Below, piece after piece: positions 49,501 to 57,977 of a DNA stretch of 64,000 bases (the first letter of the stretch is position 1; the number at the start of each line of letters is the position of its first letter). The DNA lies in NCBI RefSeq assembly GCF_002014825.1, contig NZ_MUYU01000005.1, positions 1 through 64,000 on the forward strand, given 5' to 3'. The translations under genes were made by a program, and so were the position numbers. The notes beneath the pieces were generated by a model, which did no database searches, was not told where the DNA came from, and worked only from the letters and a program-made list of their open reading frames with translations. This stretch comes from Moraxella pluranimalium. GTDB taxonomy: Bacteria > Pseudomonadota > Gammaproteobacteria > Pseudomonadales > Moraxellaceae.

Positions 49501-52500
49501 GTGCGAATATCAAAGTTGGCGATTCAACAGGTGCGGCAACTAAAATCACCAACGTTGCTAACGGCACCAATGCTAATGACGCTGTCAACCTATCACAGCT
49601 AAATGCAACTCGTGCTGTTGTTGCAGCTGGGGATAATACACACATTACCGCAGAAGATATCGCTGGTGGTGGTAAAACCTATACCGTCCATGCAGATAAG
49701 GCTGTAGTACAGGCGGGTAATGGTATCAGTCTGGAGACAAACCCAACAACCAATGGTAACGGTACAGTAACCACAACTTATACCGTAAAAGCCAATGTGG
49801 ATGATACGACCATTGGTATTACAGCAGATGGAAAACTTTATTCAAAAGTTTCTAACACTGATACCAACACCGATACATCAGCTCATGTCAAAGCAGCAGA
49901 TGGTAGCCTAGTGACTGTTACTAAAGCAGATGCTACTCGTGCTGATGGTATTACACAGATTACTGATTATACCGTTGACATCACCAAAGGTGCATTCAAT
50001 GGTGTAACAACAGCAGGTAAACTAAATGCAGACGGTACCACAGCAGGTGTAGCAACTGTTGGTGATGTAATCACAGCAGTTAATTCAGGCTACTGGACAG
50101 CGAATGTCAATGGCAATACTAAGGTTGCTGATGTTAAATTTGGCGATAGCCTAAACTTCGTTGATGGTGTGGCTACAGCAGCAGCTGTGAAAAATGGCGG
50201 TGTGACATTCAATGTCAAGACCGATGGCACAACCATCAAGGTGGATGATCAAGGCAACTTGGCTGTCAATCCAAATGTATTGCCAAAACCAGTTGAAGTA
50301 TTGGCTGGTAACAATACCAATGTGGTAAAAGGCGAAATTGGTGGTGCGACAACTTATACCATCGATGCAGAAAAATCAGTCGTGACAACAGGTACTGGCC
50401 TTGAGCTAACCACAACGGCAGGTGCTAACAATGTCACTACTTATAATGTGGCACTTGACCAAGCAACCCAAGATCAGCTTGCTAAAGTCGAAACCGTCGT
50501 TGCTGGTGATTCAGGTCTAGTAACTGTCACATCACCAAACAACAATGACACAGGTGGTAAAGAGTTTAAGGTTGACATCACCAAAGGTGTGTTTAACACA
50601 GCGACCAACCCAACTGGCTCAGTTGCTGCCCCAACCAAAGATGGCGTTGCAACAACCAATGATGTGGTGAATGCAATCAATCAAGGTTACTGGACTGCAC
50701 AAGTGGGTGGTACAGAGCTTAAGCCTGTACACTTTGGCGATACGCTGAACTTTGTCAATGGTAATGGCACCAAAGCTGTCGCCAAAGAAGGTGCGGTATC
50801 TTATGATGTCAACCTAGTTTCTACAGACAGCACTGTCACCTTTACACCAGGTACTGATGGCGCTGTTGACATCAAGGTCAATACGGCCAACCTACCAAAA
50901 ACTGTGGTTCAAGCAGGTACAGGCCCTGTAGAAGTCTCAGGTGATGGCACAACAGCTAACCCATACGAAGTCTCAGTGAAAACGACTGCGGTGACACCGT
51001 CAGCAGACCAAAATACCAATGGTTCGGTCGCAACAGTAACCGACCCATCTGCGGTGATGGCTGCTGGTGATGTGATTAACACCATCAAAAATGCAGGCTT
51101 TAAGCTAACTGCATCAGCCAATGGTGGTGCTGAAACTGGCTCAACCATCGATAGTGAAGTCATCAATGCAGGTGATACCGTTGATATGGCAGCGGGCAAA
51201 AACTTGGTTGTTAAGCAAGAAGCTAACGGCAAGATTACCTATGCAACTGCTGATGATGTGACCTTTAATAATGTCACCACATCAAACCTAACCGCTACTG
51301 GTGATACGGTTGTGAAGAATTTCACAGTCAGCCCAGATTCAGTGATCAACATGGGTAATAACCAAATTACCAATGTGAAAGCGGGTACTGATGACACTGA
51401 CGCAGTGAACGTTAAGCAGTTGAATGACACTGTCAAGGCGGCACGTACTAAGGTAGAGGCTGGTACAAATGTTGAAGTGACCAATGTCACCAACGATGCG
51501 ACCGGTGAAATCACCTATACCATCAACGCCAAAGACACCACCGCTACAGCATCTGTCAAAGATGGCTCAAGCGAGTTCTTGACTGTGACTGCTAATGGCA
51601 CTAAGTCAACAGATGGTACTACCACCACTGATTATGCAGTAGGTCTAACTGACAAAGCCAAAGACGTGCTTAACAACGCCGCTACTAAGGTTGAAGATAC
51701 CAACACGGTTGATCTAACCCTAACAAACGGCGTACTAAAAGCTGACGTCAAAGCCGTTGATGGCAAAGGCACCAAAGCCAATATTACAGCCAATGGTCTA
51801 ACCTTTGATGTCAAAACTGATGGCAATACCATTACCTTTGATAAGGATGGCAACCTAACTGTAAACACTGATAACCTACCAAAAACCAAATTGGTCGATG
51901 GTAAAAACACCACAGTAGAAGGTTCAGGCACTGATGCTGACCCATACAAAGTCAATGTCAAAGGTGATCTAACCGACATCACATCAATCAGCAATGGTGA
52001 CACCACCATCAAGCTTGGTGATGCGATTGTGAATGTGGGTGGTGCGACGATTACCAACGTTGCCAATGGCACTAAAGCTGGTGATGCTGTGAACTATGAA
52101 CAGCTACAAGCATCACAAGAAGAAGTGGTGTCAACTGATAAGTCAGTAACGATCACCGAAGGTAAGACAGATAAAGGTGCGAAGAAATTTGATCTATCGG
52201 TCAATACTGATGGCACAACCATCGTCAAAAATGCTGATGGCGAGCTAACTGTAGCAACCACACCGCTGACCAATACAGCGACTGGTACGGTCAATGTCCC
52301 AACAGGTGATGAAGCGAGCAAGCTTGCGACTGCAGTTGACATTGCGAATGCCATCAACAACTCAGGCTTCACCATTAAGGCTAATGGCGACACAGGCGCT
52401 TTGGTCAAACCGGGTGATGAGGTTGACTTTGTCAATGGCAAGAATATCAGCATTACACGCTCAGGCACATCATTGACTGTAGCAACGGTAGATACACCTG

Positions 52501-54107
52501 TATTTACTTCAGTACAGTTTAATGAAAACGGCCCAATCATCAAAGCTGATGCGAGCAACAATATCAATGTTGGTAAGTCTGATGGCTCAGCGACCAAGAT
52601 CACCAATGTTGCTGCTGGTGTTGATGATAATGATGCAGTGAATGTGAAACAGCTTCAAGATACAGTGGCTGCAAACAAAACTGCAATCAAGGCAGGTAAT
52701 AATGTTGATATCACAGGCGAAGGTACAACCGCTAGCCCATATGTGATCAACGCCAAAGACACCACCGCTACAGCATCTGTTAAAGATGGCTCAAGCGAGT
52801 TCTTGACTGTGACTACTAATGGCACAACAACAGCAGATGGTACTACCACCACTGATTATGCAGTAGGCCTAACTGACAAAGCCAAAGAAGTGCTTACTAA
52901 CGCTGCTACTAAGGTTGAAGATACTAATACGGTTGATCTAACCCTAACAAACGGCGTACTAAAAGCTGACGTCAAAGCTGTTGATGGTAAAGGTACTACA
53001 GCCAATGTCACAACCAATGGTCTAACCTTTGACATCAAAACTGATGGCAATACCATTACCTTTGATAAGGATGGCAACCTAACTGTAAACACTGATAACC
53101 TACCAAAAACCAAACTGGTCGATGGTAAAAACACCACAGTAGAAGGTTCAGGCACTGATGCTGACCCATACAAAGTCAACGTCAAAGGTGATCTAACCGA
53201 CATCACATCAATCAGCAATGGTGACACCACCATCAAGCTTGGTGATGCGATTGTGAATGTGGGTGGTGCGACGATTAGTAATGTCAAAGCTGGTGTTGAT
53301 GATAATGATGCAGTGAATGTGAAACAACTTCAAGATACAGTTGCTGCAGCCAAGACTTATGTTAAGGCAGGTGATAACACTGAAGTGACCGGTGCAGGCA
53401 CACAAGCTGATCCATACACTGTTCATGCTGAGAAAACTACAGCATCAGCAGGATCTACTTATGTGACTGTGACAGCTGAACCTAAAGCAAATCACACAAC
53501 CAACTACAGTATCGATCTATCAAAAGACACCAAAGATAAGATTGAGGCAGCAACCAAAGTGAATAACGTTCGCGAAACTGTGGTTGCAGGTAATAATATC
53601 GTGGTGACTACTGCAACAAACGACACAGGCGGTAAAGAGTTCACTGTTAAGACAGCTGATGACATCAACGTCAACTCAGTGAATGCAAGCACAGTCACAG
53701 TTGGTGATGTCAAGATTGACAGCAACGGCATCGATGCAGGCGGTAAGACCATCACCAATGTTGGTGCAGGTGTCAATGCGACTGATGCGGTCAATGTTTC
53801 GCAATTGACTGGTGCTGTGACCAACATCAACAACCGTATCGACGGCGTTGAAGGTCGTGTCAACGAGCTTGACAGCCGTGTACGTGGATTGGGTGCAATC
53901 TCAGCTGCGTCATCATCATTGCCACAGGTATATCTACCAGGCAAGTCAATGGTTGCGGTAGCAGCTGGTGGCTATGGCGGTGCTCAAGCAGTCGCAGTCG
54001 GCTTCTCTAGCACTTCTGACAACGGTCGCCTATTGATGAAGATCCAAGGCTCAGCAAGCACTGATGGCGATAAGTCAGGTGGTGTTGGTGTAGGCTGGAT
54101 GTGGTAA
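46545..54107 (+). CDS. trimeric autotransporter adhesin 2 (YadA/UspA-like)
   Basis: The protein is 2520 aa. The extended signal peptide MNKVYKVIWNHATQTWVAVS continues to a hydrophobic core cleaved after QAYA, residue 62. Two YadA-like heads are seen, about residues 95-410 and 480-780, each closed by a neck (TINGSQLYAVA near 430 and AINGSQLYAVA near 870). A very long stalk follows, with repeated DAVNxxQL necks. Coiled-coil segments (NINNRIDGVEGRVNELDSRVRG) lead into the anchor ending GGVGVGWMW. It is the larger, double-headed relative of adhesin 1, with many N-X-S/T sequons. A GAGG-like site precedes the ATG. Internal 532-bp near-repeats lie in the stalk. Confidence 0.93.
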   Translation: MNKVYKVIWNHATQTWVAVSEIAQAKGKTSSKTDKRAKLSKAAAVVSLAVAGSAVISGQAYAATTAPASTQYCLQQGGVTTSCADYNVQSNGGNVHVQGAGTVAGLGAGSNPSGWGTSIGADSTAGAGATALGYNAEATGTESSALGANTVASGKHSLAIGSSNQPATAAEATAERSVAVGHNSSSTATDAIAMGTSATASGASATALGRNTTATKAGATAVGNEADATGDFATATGHESVASGTNATATGAKAKATGTNSVASGVNSTASATGAIAIGNSSVASGEKSTAIGDGAKVLSGAVNSTAIGTGSTIQGTSTNAYSLGTNNSIGASNAAAVGSNNVIQPSASNTMVLGNNVTATRPNSVILGEGSTDRAYTEVTSVTIPNLGDGLSIVYDGFTGTATGVVSIGSKGKERQLTNVAPGEISATSTDTINGSQLYAVAYKLGEQISSTYFHANINETNQGAGDPVTNKGRIMDKAGATGAYAVTAGVNSTATAQKATAVGYGTKASDMYATALGVAAEASAQAATAIGTNSVAKSIDSIALGNASKAEHQKSIAIGDRSHTTGEDSMAIGAVASASAPNAYAIGSQAVASGVGSTAIGSRSNSSARRALAIGVQSVASGELAVAFGQTSEARGASSVALGSDSRATEAADSGIAIGNGSRVLAANATAIGRKSIIAAGADNATAVGANSAIMDNAQNAQAFGASNTVASSNATVIGARNLVKEDAAYSSAVGNDNTITSANTFVLGSGIGRSSTDLAVDSAEGTVANSVYLGNESEVTKGAGSVDGNGVGSLKTWNKDQQSGATATTAGANGTVETAKVGGVTYGSASVGGQAFAGAATTGAVSVGSSGAERRIQNVAAGEISKTSTDAINGSQLYAVAHQASKPITFKANSNKDGANATMGYASLNGLERILGDEINIKGASTSRDLSRNSDAATAGAYSARNVQTVVDDQGVQIQIATNPIFDSVQFGSNSGPKITNEGANIKVGDSTGAATKITNVANGTNANDAVNLSQLNATRAVVAAGDNTHITAEDIAGGGKTYTVHADKAVVQAGNGISLETNPTTNGNGTVTTTYTVKANVDDTTIGITADGKLYSKVSNTDTNTDTSAHVKAADGSLVTVTKADATRADGITQITDYTVDITKGAFNGVTTAGKLNADGTTAGVATVGDVITAVNSGYWTANVNGNTKVADVKFGDSLNFVDGVATAAAVKNGGVTFNVKTDGTTIKVDDQGNLAVNPNVLPKPVEVLAGNNTNVVKGEIGGATTYTIDAEKSVVTTGTGLELTTTAGANNVTTYNVALDQATQDQLAKVETVVAGDSGLVTVTSPNNNDTGGKEFKVDITKGVFNTATNPTGSVAAPTKDGVATTNDVVNAINQGYWTAQVGGTELKPVHFGDTLNFVNGNGTKAVAKEGAVSYDVNLVSTDSTVTFTPGTDGAVDIKVNTANLPKTVVQAGTGPVEVSGDGTTANPYEVSVKTTAVTPSADQNTNGSVATVTDPSAVMAAGDVINTIKNAGFKLTASANGGAETGSTIDSEVINAGDTVDMAAGKNLVVKQEANGKITYATADDVTFNNVTTSNLTATGDTVVKNFTVSPDSVINMGNNQITNVKAGTDDTDAVNVKQLNDTVKAARTKVEAGTNVEVTNVTNDATGEITYTINAKDTTATASVKDGSSEFLTVTANGTKSTDGTTTTDYAVGLTDKAKDVLNNAATKVEDTNTVDLTLTNGVLKADVKAVDGKGTKANITANGLTFDVKTDGNTITFDKDGNLTVNTDNLPKTKLVDGKNTTVEGSGTDADPYKVNVKGDLTDITSISNGDTTIKLGDAIVNVGGATITNVANGTKAGDAVNYEQLQASQEEVVSTDKSVTITEGKTDKGAKKFDLSVNTDGTTIVKNADGELTVATTPLTNTATGTVNVPTGDEASKLATAVDIANAINNSGFTIKANGDTGALVKPGDEVDFVNGKNISITRSGTSLTVATVDTPVFTSVQFNENGPIIKADASNNINVGKSDGSATKITNVAAGVDDNDAVNVKQLQDTVAANKTAIKAGNNVDITGEGTTASPYVINAKDTTATASVKDGSSEFLTVTTNGTTTADGTTTTDYAVGLTDKAKEVLTNAATKVEDTNTVDLTLTNGVLKADVKAVDGKGTTANVTTNGLTFDIKTDGNTITFDKDGNLTVNTDNLPKTKLVDGKNTTVEGSGTDADPYKVNVKGDLTDITSISNGDTTIKLGDAIVNVGGATISNVKAGVDDNDAVNVKQLQDTVAAAKTYVKAGDNTEVTGAGTQADPYTVHAEKTTASAGSTYVTVTAEPKANHTTNYSIDLSKDTKDKIEAATKVNNVRETVVAGNNIVVTTATNDTGGKEFTVKTADDINVNSVNASTVTVGDVKIDSNGIDAGGKTITNVGAGVNATDAVNVSQLTGAVTNINNRIDGVEGRVNELDSRVRGLGAISAASSSLPQVYLPGKSMVAVAAGGYGGAQAVAVGFSSTSDNGRLLMKIQGSASTDGDKSGGVGVGWMW
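51522..52053 (+). repeat. 532-bp near-identical direct repeat, copy 1
   Basis: It matches 52746-53277 with a small number of substitutions and no frame change. It encodes NAKDTTATASVKDGSSEFLT through the VNVGGATI stalk segment. Confidence 0.85.
52746..53277 (+). repeat. 532-bp near-identical direct repeat, copy 2
   Basis: The offset from copy 1 is 1224 bp (408 codons), so unequal recombination would change stalk length in frame. Confidence 0.85.
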
Positions 54108-54143
54108 TTCATCGTGCAACAATAGGATGAGCAATCATCCGTC

Positions 54144-54175
54144 AAATACCCCCTAGTTCAAACTAGGGGGTATTT
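54144..54175 (+). terminator. terminator after adhesin 2
   Basis: AAATACCCCCTAG and CTAGGGGGTATTT are perfect 13-bp arms around a 6-nt loop. Confidence 0.85.
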
Positions 54176-54273
54176 GTTTGGCTAATTTTATACTAAATAC
54201 ATCAATGCCAAATGGCTATTTAGCTTTATGTAGTTGGCTTGATAGGGCTGTGCGTACTGTATGCAGACTTGTG

Positions 54274-54348
54274 TGCATATTCCACTCCAAATGATCACCC
54301 ATTCCACTCTTCACGTGACCACTTATTCCACTCTTATTTGACCACCCC
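54274..54348 (-). repeat. IS21-like terminal repeat array, left end
   Basis: Three imperfect 22-24 bp units start at about 54279, 54301 and 54325. Each begins ATTCCACTC and ends with GATCACC or GACCAC. Multiple terminal repeats like these are the transposase-binding sites of IS21-family elements. Confidence 0.8.
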
Positions 54349-54401
54349 ATAAAAAAACCACCAGCCAAGCCAATTGCTCAACTGATGGTTTTGATGTCAA
54401 C

Positions 54402-54725
54402 TTGCTTTTAAAAACTCATCCCCAAACTCACACCACTAACTGTACCGATACTTTAAATGATGCACAAGGTTTAAAGAAAGTTGATGGTAGCAATGATGTG
54501 GGAGCTTGTGCCGAACCCAAATGTTCTGTTGCTGCAAAAGATAACCCTAGCCCTGTTACAGGCTTTGCTATTATGTGGCGTGGCAAAGGCGATAATCCTT
54601 ATCCAATAAAACAAGATGAAGCCAAACAGCGTGGTTTAAGCTCTAACCAAATGTATATGTGTGCGACTTGTGAATTTAACAAAGAAATTTATGAGCAATA
54701 CATTGATAACTCTAGCAAAAAATAA
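54402..54725 (+). CDS. unidentified ORF, 107 aa, possibly an orphan toxin fragment
   Basis: No ATG starts it; TTG 54402 is the first plausible start, and the frame stays open further upstream to the IS end. It is Cys-containing (TNCTDTLND, VGACAEPKCS, YMCATCEFNKEIYEQYI) and hydrophilic. No family is recognised. Its place, just inside the transposon end and before a truncated CdiA-type gene, suggests a displaced C-terminal cassette, but this is inference. A 28-codon ORF (54735-54821, MTILDQLINLMLKKVEVV) follows. Confidence 0.4.
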   Translation: MLLKTHPQTHTTNCTDTLNDAQGLKKVDGSNDVGACAEPKCSVAAKDNPSPVTGFAIMWRGKGDNPYPIKQDEAKQRGLSSNQMYMCATCEFNKEIYEQYIDNSSKK

Positions 54726-54799
54726 GGTAATTTTATGACCATTTTAGACCAACTGATTAACCTAATGCTTAAAAAGGTAGAAGTAGTACCAGTGCGTAG

Positions 54800-56626
54800 G
54801 GTGCGCACAGCGCACCGTTAATCTGGGGTGCGGGTGTCTATGCCAGCACTCAGATAGGTAGCGGTCAATCCAATCAAGGCTTTACCGTCAATGCCAACAA
54901 AGCAAAAGGCAGCAGCAGTGAGACTACCACCACCCACACCAACACCCAAGTCACTGTTGGCGGTACAACCGTCAATGACATTGGTGGTAATCTTATCCTA
55001 GATGGTGCTAATCTTGATACCACACACTTAACTGGTACAGTTGACGGTGATTTGATTGTCAACAGCCGTCAAGACATCTATCAATACACTCATGATCAAA
55101 AACAAGCAGGATTTAGTGCCGATGTTGGCTTTGATGGCAAACCCCAAAGCTTTAGCATCAATGGTGGCAAAACCGATGTAGATGCAAGCTACAAACAAGT
55201 TACCAAACAAACAGGCATTACAGCCAATCAATCCACCCTGTCTGTACAAGGACAAGGTAAGTTCACCGGTGGCTATCTCATCACCGATGCAGGTAAAAAC
55301 CAAACCCAGTTTGCCCAAGGTATCCAAACCCAAGATATACAAAATCACCTAAATTACGAAGGTGATGCCATCAGTGTCGGCATTGGTATTGGTGTAGACA
55401 CCAGCAATCCAAATGGCAAAGCAAAACCTGCCCTACAAGGCATTGGTTATGGCACAATAGACCCAGTCAATCAAACCAGTACCACCCACTCTGCCATCAC
55501 TGACCAAGCTGGACTTAGCCATATCAATACAGAGAACTTCAAACAAGAAGAAGTTCAACATGAGCTTAATGAAATCATCACCAACGACTTTGATAAGGAG
55601 CAGGCGATTAAAGAATTGGGTGCTCAAGTAACCATCACCCAAGCATTTGACGCTGAACGCCGTGCCATTAGAAGTGAATACGCCAAAAAAGCAGAAGACT
55701 ACCGCAAAGAGGCTAAAGATTTAGCAGATAGCGACCCAAGAAAAACAGAACTTGAAACCAAAGCCAAACAAATAGACGACAATCTAAGACTCTTTGATGG
55801 CATCACCTCCGCATTGTACGCACCTAACTCAAATGGTATCATAGGTGATGTGGCAAGAGCAGCAAGTCCAGAGCCTGCTTATCAGATTGGGCAATATTTT
55901 AAAGAAAATAAACTTAAAAATAAAATTGATGGTGGTAATAGACCAGAAGAACAATCAGCCAATCATCTACTGGCTCATGCTGTACTAGGAGCTGCGGTAA
56001 GTTATGCCACGGGCAATGACATCACAACAGGAGCAATATCAGGAGCAAGTAGTGAAGTGGCTGCACCTGCCTTGGCTGATTATCTGTATGGCACCAAAGA
56101 CCCAGAACTACTCACCCAAGACCAGAAAGACGCCATCACAAGTATTCTAAACCTAGCCACTGTTGCAACCGCATATACCACAACGGGCGGTAATGTCACC
56201 GATACGGTGAATGCAGTTGAGGTTGGGAAAGTGGGGGTGGAGAATAACTGGGGCGGAGAAGCTTGGGCTTATGCAGTAGGCGGTGGTAAAGAATATGCAC
56301 AAAGCCAAGCGTCATTAGGGGCTTATTGTGCTCAACAAGGTGGAGATTATGCAACATGTATGGGGTGGACGAAGCAAGATTTATTGAGTAGTGTTATTGA
56401 GCTCCACCAGAAGTATAACCACATGACCATTATGAGCGTTTCTCGAGGAGGAATGGAGCAAATTTTTATCATCAATAACAAAAATGGCAATGTTTATGTT
56501 TCTGTTTTGGGTATTAATGCTTCTTATGATGACTTAAAAAAAGAAAAACTAAATTACCAATTCAAGGAGCTAGAACCCCCGGAATGTCTGTCAGCTGGGG
56601 TAATATTGAGGGTAGAGGGGATCTGA
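54800..56626 (+). pseudogene. CdiA/FHA-type protein, 5'-truncated, C-terminus frameshifted
   Basis: An in-frame TAG at 54797 marks the left limit; the first start-like codon is TTG 55052. The translation is typical of the late region of filamentous haemagglutinin/CdiA proteins: IWGAGVYAST, VNANKAKGSSSE, DGDLIVNSRQDIYQYTHDQ, then the pretoxin helical domain with HLLAHAVLGAAVSYATGND and a VENN motif at 56237-56248. What follows VENN should be the variable CdiA-CT. The secretion signal, TPS domain and most repeats are absent, so it cannot be exported by itself. At C5 (56576-56580) one missing C sends it into a short wrong frame. Confidence 0.8.
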
Positions 56627-56838
56627 GAGAAGAAGCTATTGATGCTGCAATTGAAGGATTGTCTTTTTCTGTACAGGTGTGTCATGGCGTCTGTCTTGGT
56701 ACAGGTGGAATTTTAAGCGGTACACCAATTCATACCTATGGCATGGGAAGTCCGGGGGCTGGAATGTCTATCAACCAGATGGTTAAATTACCCTTTAGGT
56801 TTACAGAGCAAGAATTACAAAAATTAATCAGGAAGTAG
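56584..56838 (+). CDS. remainder of the CdiA-CT toxin domain in the shifted frame
   Basis: This 84-aa open stretch continues the CdiA-CT if one C is added at 56576-56580: the protein would then read KELEPPGMSVSWGNIEGRGD onward. It contains FSVQVCHGVCLGTGGILSG and HTYGMGSPGAGMSINQ, then ends LPFRFTEQELQKLIRK. I do not recognise a catalytic motif; the Gly-rich stretch and two Cys are the main features. It may be read by frameshifting, from its own ATG, or not at all. Confidence 0.55.
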   Translation: MSVSWGNIEGRGDLREEAIDAAIEGLSFSVQVCHGVCLGTGGILSGTPIHTYGMGSPGAGMSINQMVKLPFRFTEQELQKLIRK

Positions 56839-56843
56839 TATAG

Positions 56844-57281
56844 ATGATAAGTTATATCAAAGAAAATTTTAATTTTATCATAATCACCCTGTGGTTTATG
56901 CTGAGTATAGCAAGTGGTTTGTATAATTATAAGCATCGTGATATATATATTCAAGACATGCGAGACATTGTTAATCTCATTACTCAAGATGTAGAGGAGG
57001 GTGTATACAAACCAACATTTCGTTATATTGGCTTTCCTTATTACAACATGTCGTACCAATATTATACACCTTATGACAGCCAAAAAGCCGCTATTTTAAG
57101 CAACATCAATGGTAATGATGATTTTGTTTTAATAGGAGAGTATGTTTATGACAACAGCACATCTAAAAAATATTGCTACGGCATTTATGATATTGGTTTT
57201 TCGGAGATGTTGGATGGTTCAGGGATTTCATTCTATGTTATTTACAGCAAACAATCTGACTGCTATAAAAAGAACTCTTAG
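56844..57281 (+). CDS. candidate CDI immunity protein with membrane anchor
   Basis: The protein is 145 aa, starting 5 bp after the toxin-domain stop codon, with AGGAAG upstream inside the toxin end. One membrane segment at about residues 10-28 (FIIITLWFMLSIASGLYNY) is followed by a soluble domain rich in Tyr, Asp and Ser that includes two Cys (YCYGIYD and SDCYKKNS). No family is recognised. Position directly after a CdiA-CT is what makes it a candidate immunity gene. A membrane anchor would suit a toxin acting at or beyond the inner membrane. Confidence 0.6.
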   Translation: MISYIKENFNFIIITLWFMLSIASGLYNYKHRDIYIQDMRDIVNLITQDVEEGVYKPTFRYIGFPYYNMSYQYYTPYDSQKAAILSNINGNDDFVLIGEYVYDNSTSKKYCYGIYDIGFSEMLDGSGISFYVIYSKQSDCYKKNS

Positions 57282-57376
57282 CTCGTAGGCTCGTTTGGCG
57301 ACAGCGTAACCCAGCATTTATGGCGTAACTCATTGAATTTGTTGGGTTTCGCAAGCTTAAGCACAGCCTATGAGCT
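57280..57376. repeat. imperfect palindromic repeat after the immunity gene
   Basis: AGCTCGTAGGCT at the left is matched by AGCCTATGAGCT at the right, and GCGTAACCCA by TGGGTTTCGC further inside, so about 37-bp arms pair imperfectly. It begins at the immunity gene stop codon. A similar half-element (GTAGGGTGCGCACAGCGCAC) lies at 54796-54815, at the broken 5' edge of the CdiA-type gene. Confidence 0.6.
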
Positions 57377-57446
57377 ATCAAATTATGTAGCGGCACAGTC
57401 TGTAGTTGTGCTAAGACATAAACCCAACCAACCAATCCCAACCCCG

Positions 57447-57474
57447 CCACCATCTTTTTTTGATGGTGGTTTTT
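57447..57474 (+). terminator. intrinsic terminator
   Basis: CCACCATC and GATGGTGG flank a T7 loop, with T5 after the stem. It closes the toxin-immunity transcription unit. Confidence 0.75.
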
Positions 57475-57977
57475 GTTCTTGATAAAGCGGTTTAGGGATA
57501 CATAGTAACCGAGTGTCTAATTATACAGTTTATTTAATAATTAAAAAACTAATTATATATCAGTAGCTAAGGAATTTTTTGGTTAAAATCTTAGGTTACT
57601 AAGTATCCGTTAATCATTTTTATGTTTGTTTAGTTTAAATTATTTAAACTAATATAAATTAATTTTACCCTTTATTTACTTAACGCTTTGTGCTAATATT
57701 CAAAATAACCATGAATTGTAACACAGCCAGATTTGTATTTGGCTTTGATTGATTTTTTTCAGATAGAAAAACAGGAGCTCGCCATGACTTAGTTATAAAA
57801 CAGTGATGGATACACAGCAAAAACGCCACCAACTGCAATTGGTAGCGTTTTTATGATGAAGTTGTCTGAAGCGACAGTTTCATTATCCCAAACAGTGTTT
57901 GACTTGTCAAGCCCTGTTGGGGCTTTCGTATCCTTAAAAAAGCGAATTTATGTATTAATTAATTCTAAGGATATGTA
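57475..57977. other. intergenic region before istA
   Basis: AT-rich DNA with no supported gene. It contains a terminator-like hairpin at 57819-57852 and a short GC-rich hairpin (AGCCC...GGGCT) near 57911-57926. No second IS21 left-end array is visible here, which is part of the argument that the outer left end at 54274 is the one in use. Confidence 0.5.
57819..57852. terminator. intrinsic terminator hairpin
   Basis: AAAAACGC and GCGTTTTT arms, with ACC/GGT extending the stem. It has A and T tracts on the two sides and lies 125 bp before istA, insulating it from upstream transcription. Confidence 0.65.

Noticed and set aside
51632..52606. Long antisense ORFs rich in Val, Leu and Ser within adhesin 2 (and similar ones in adhesin 1)
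   Set aside because: They are shadows of repetitive GGT/GCA/ACC codons on the coding strand and have no start signals.
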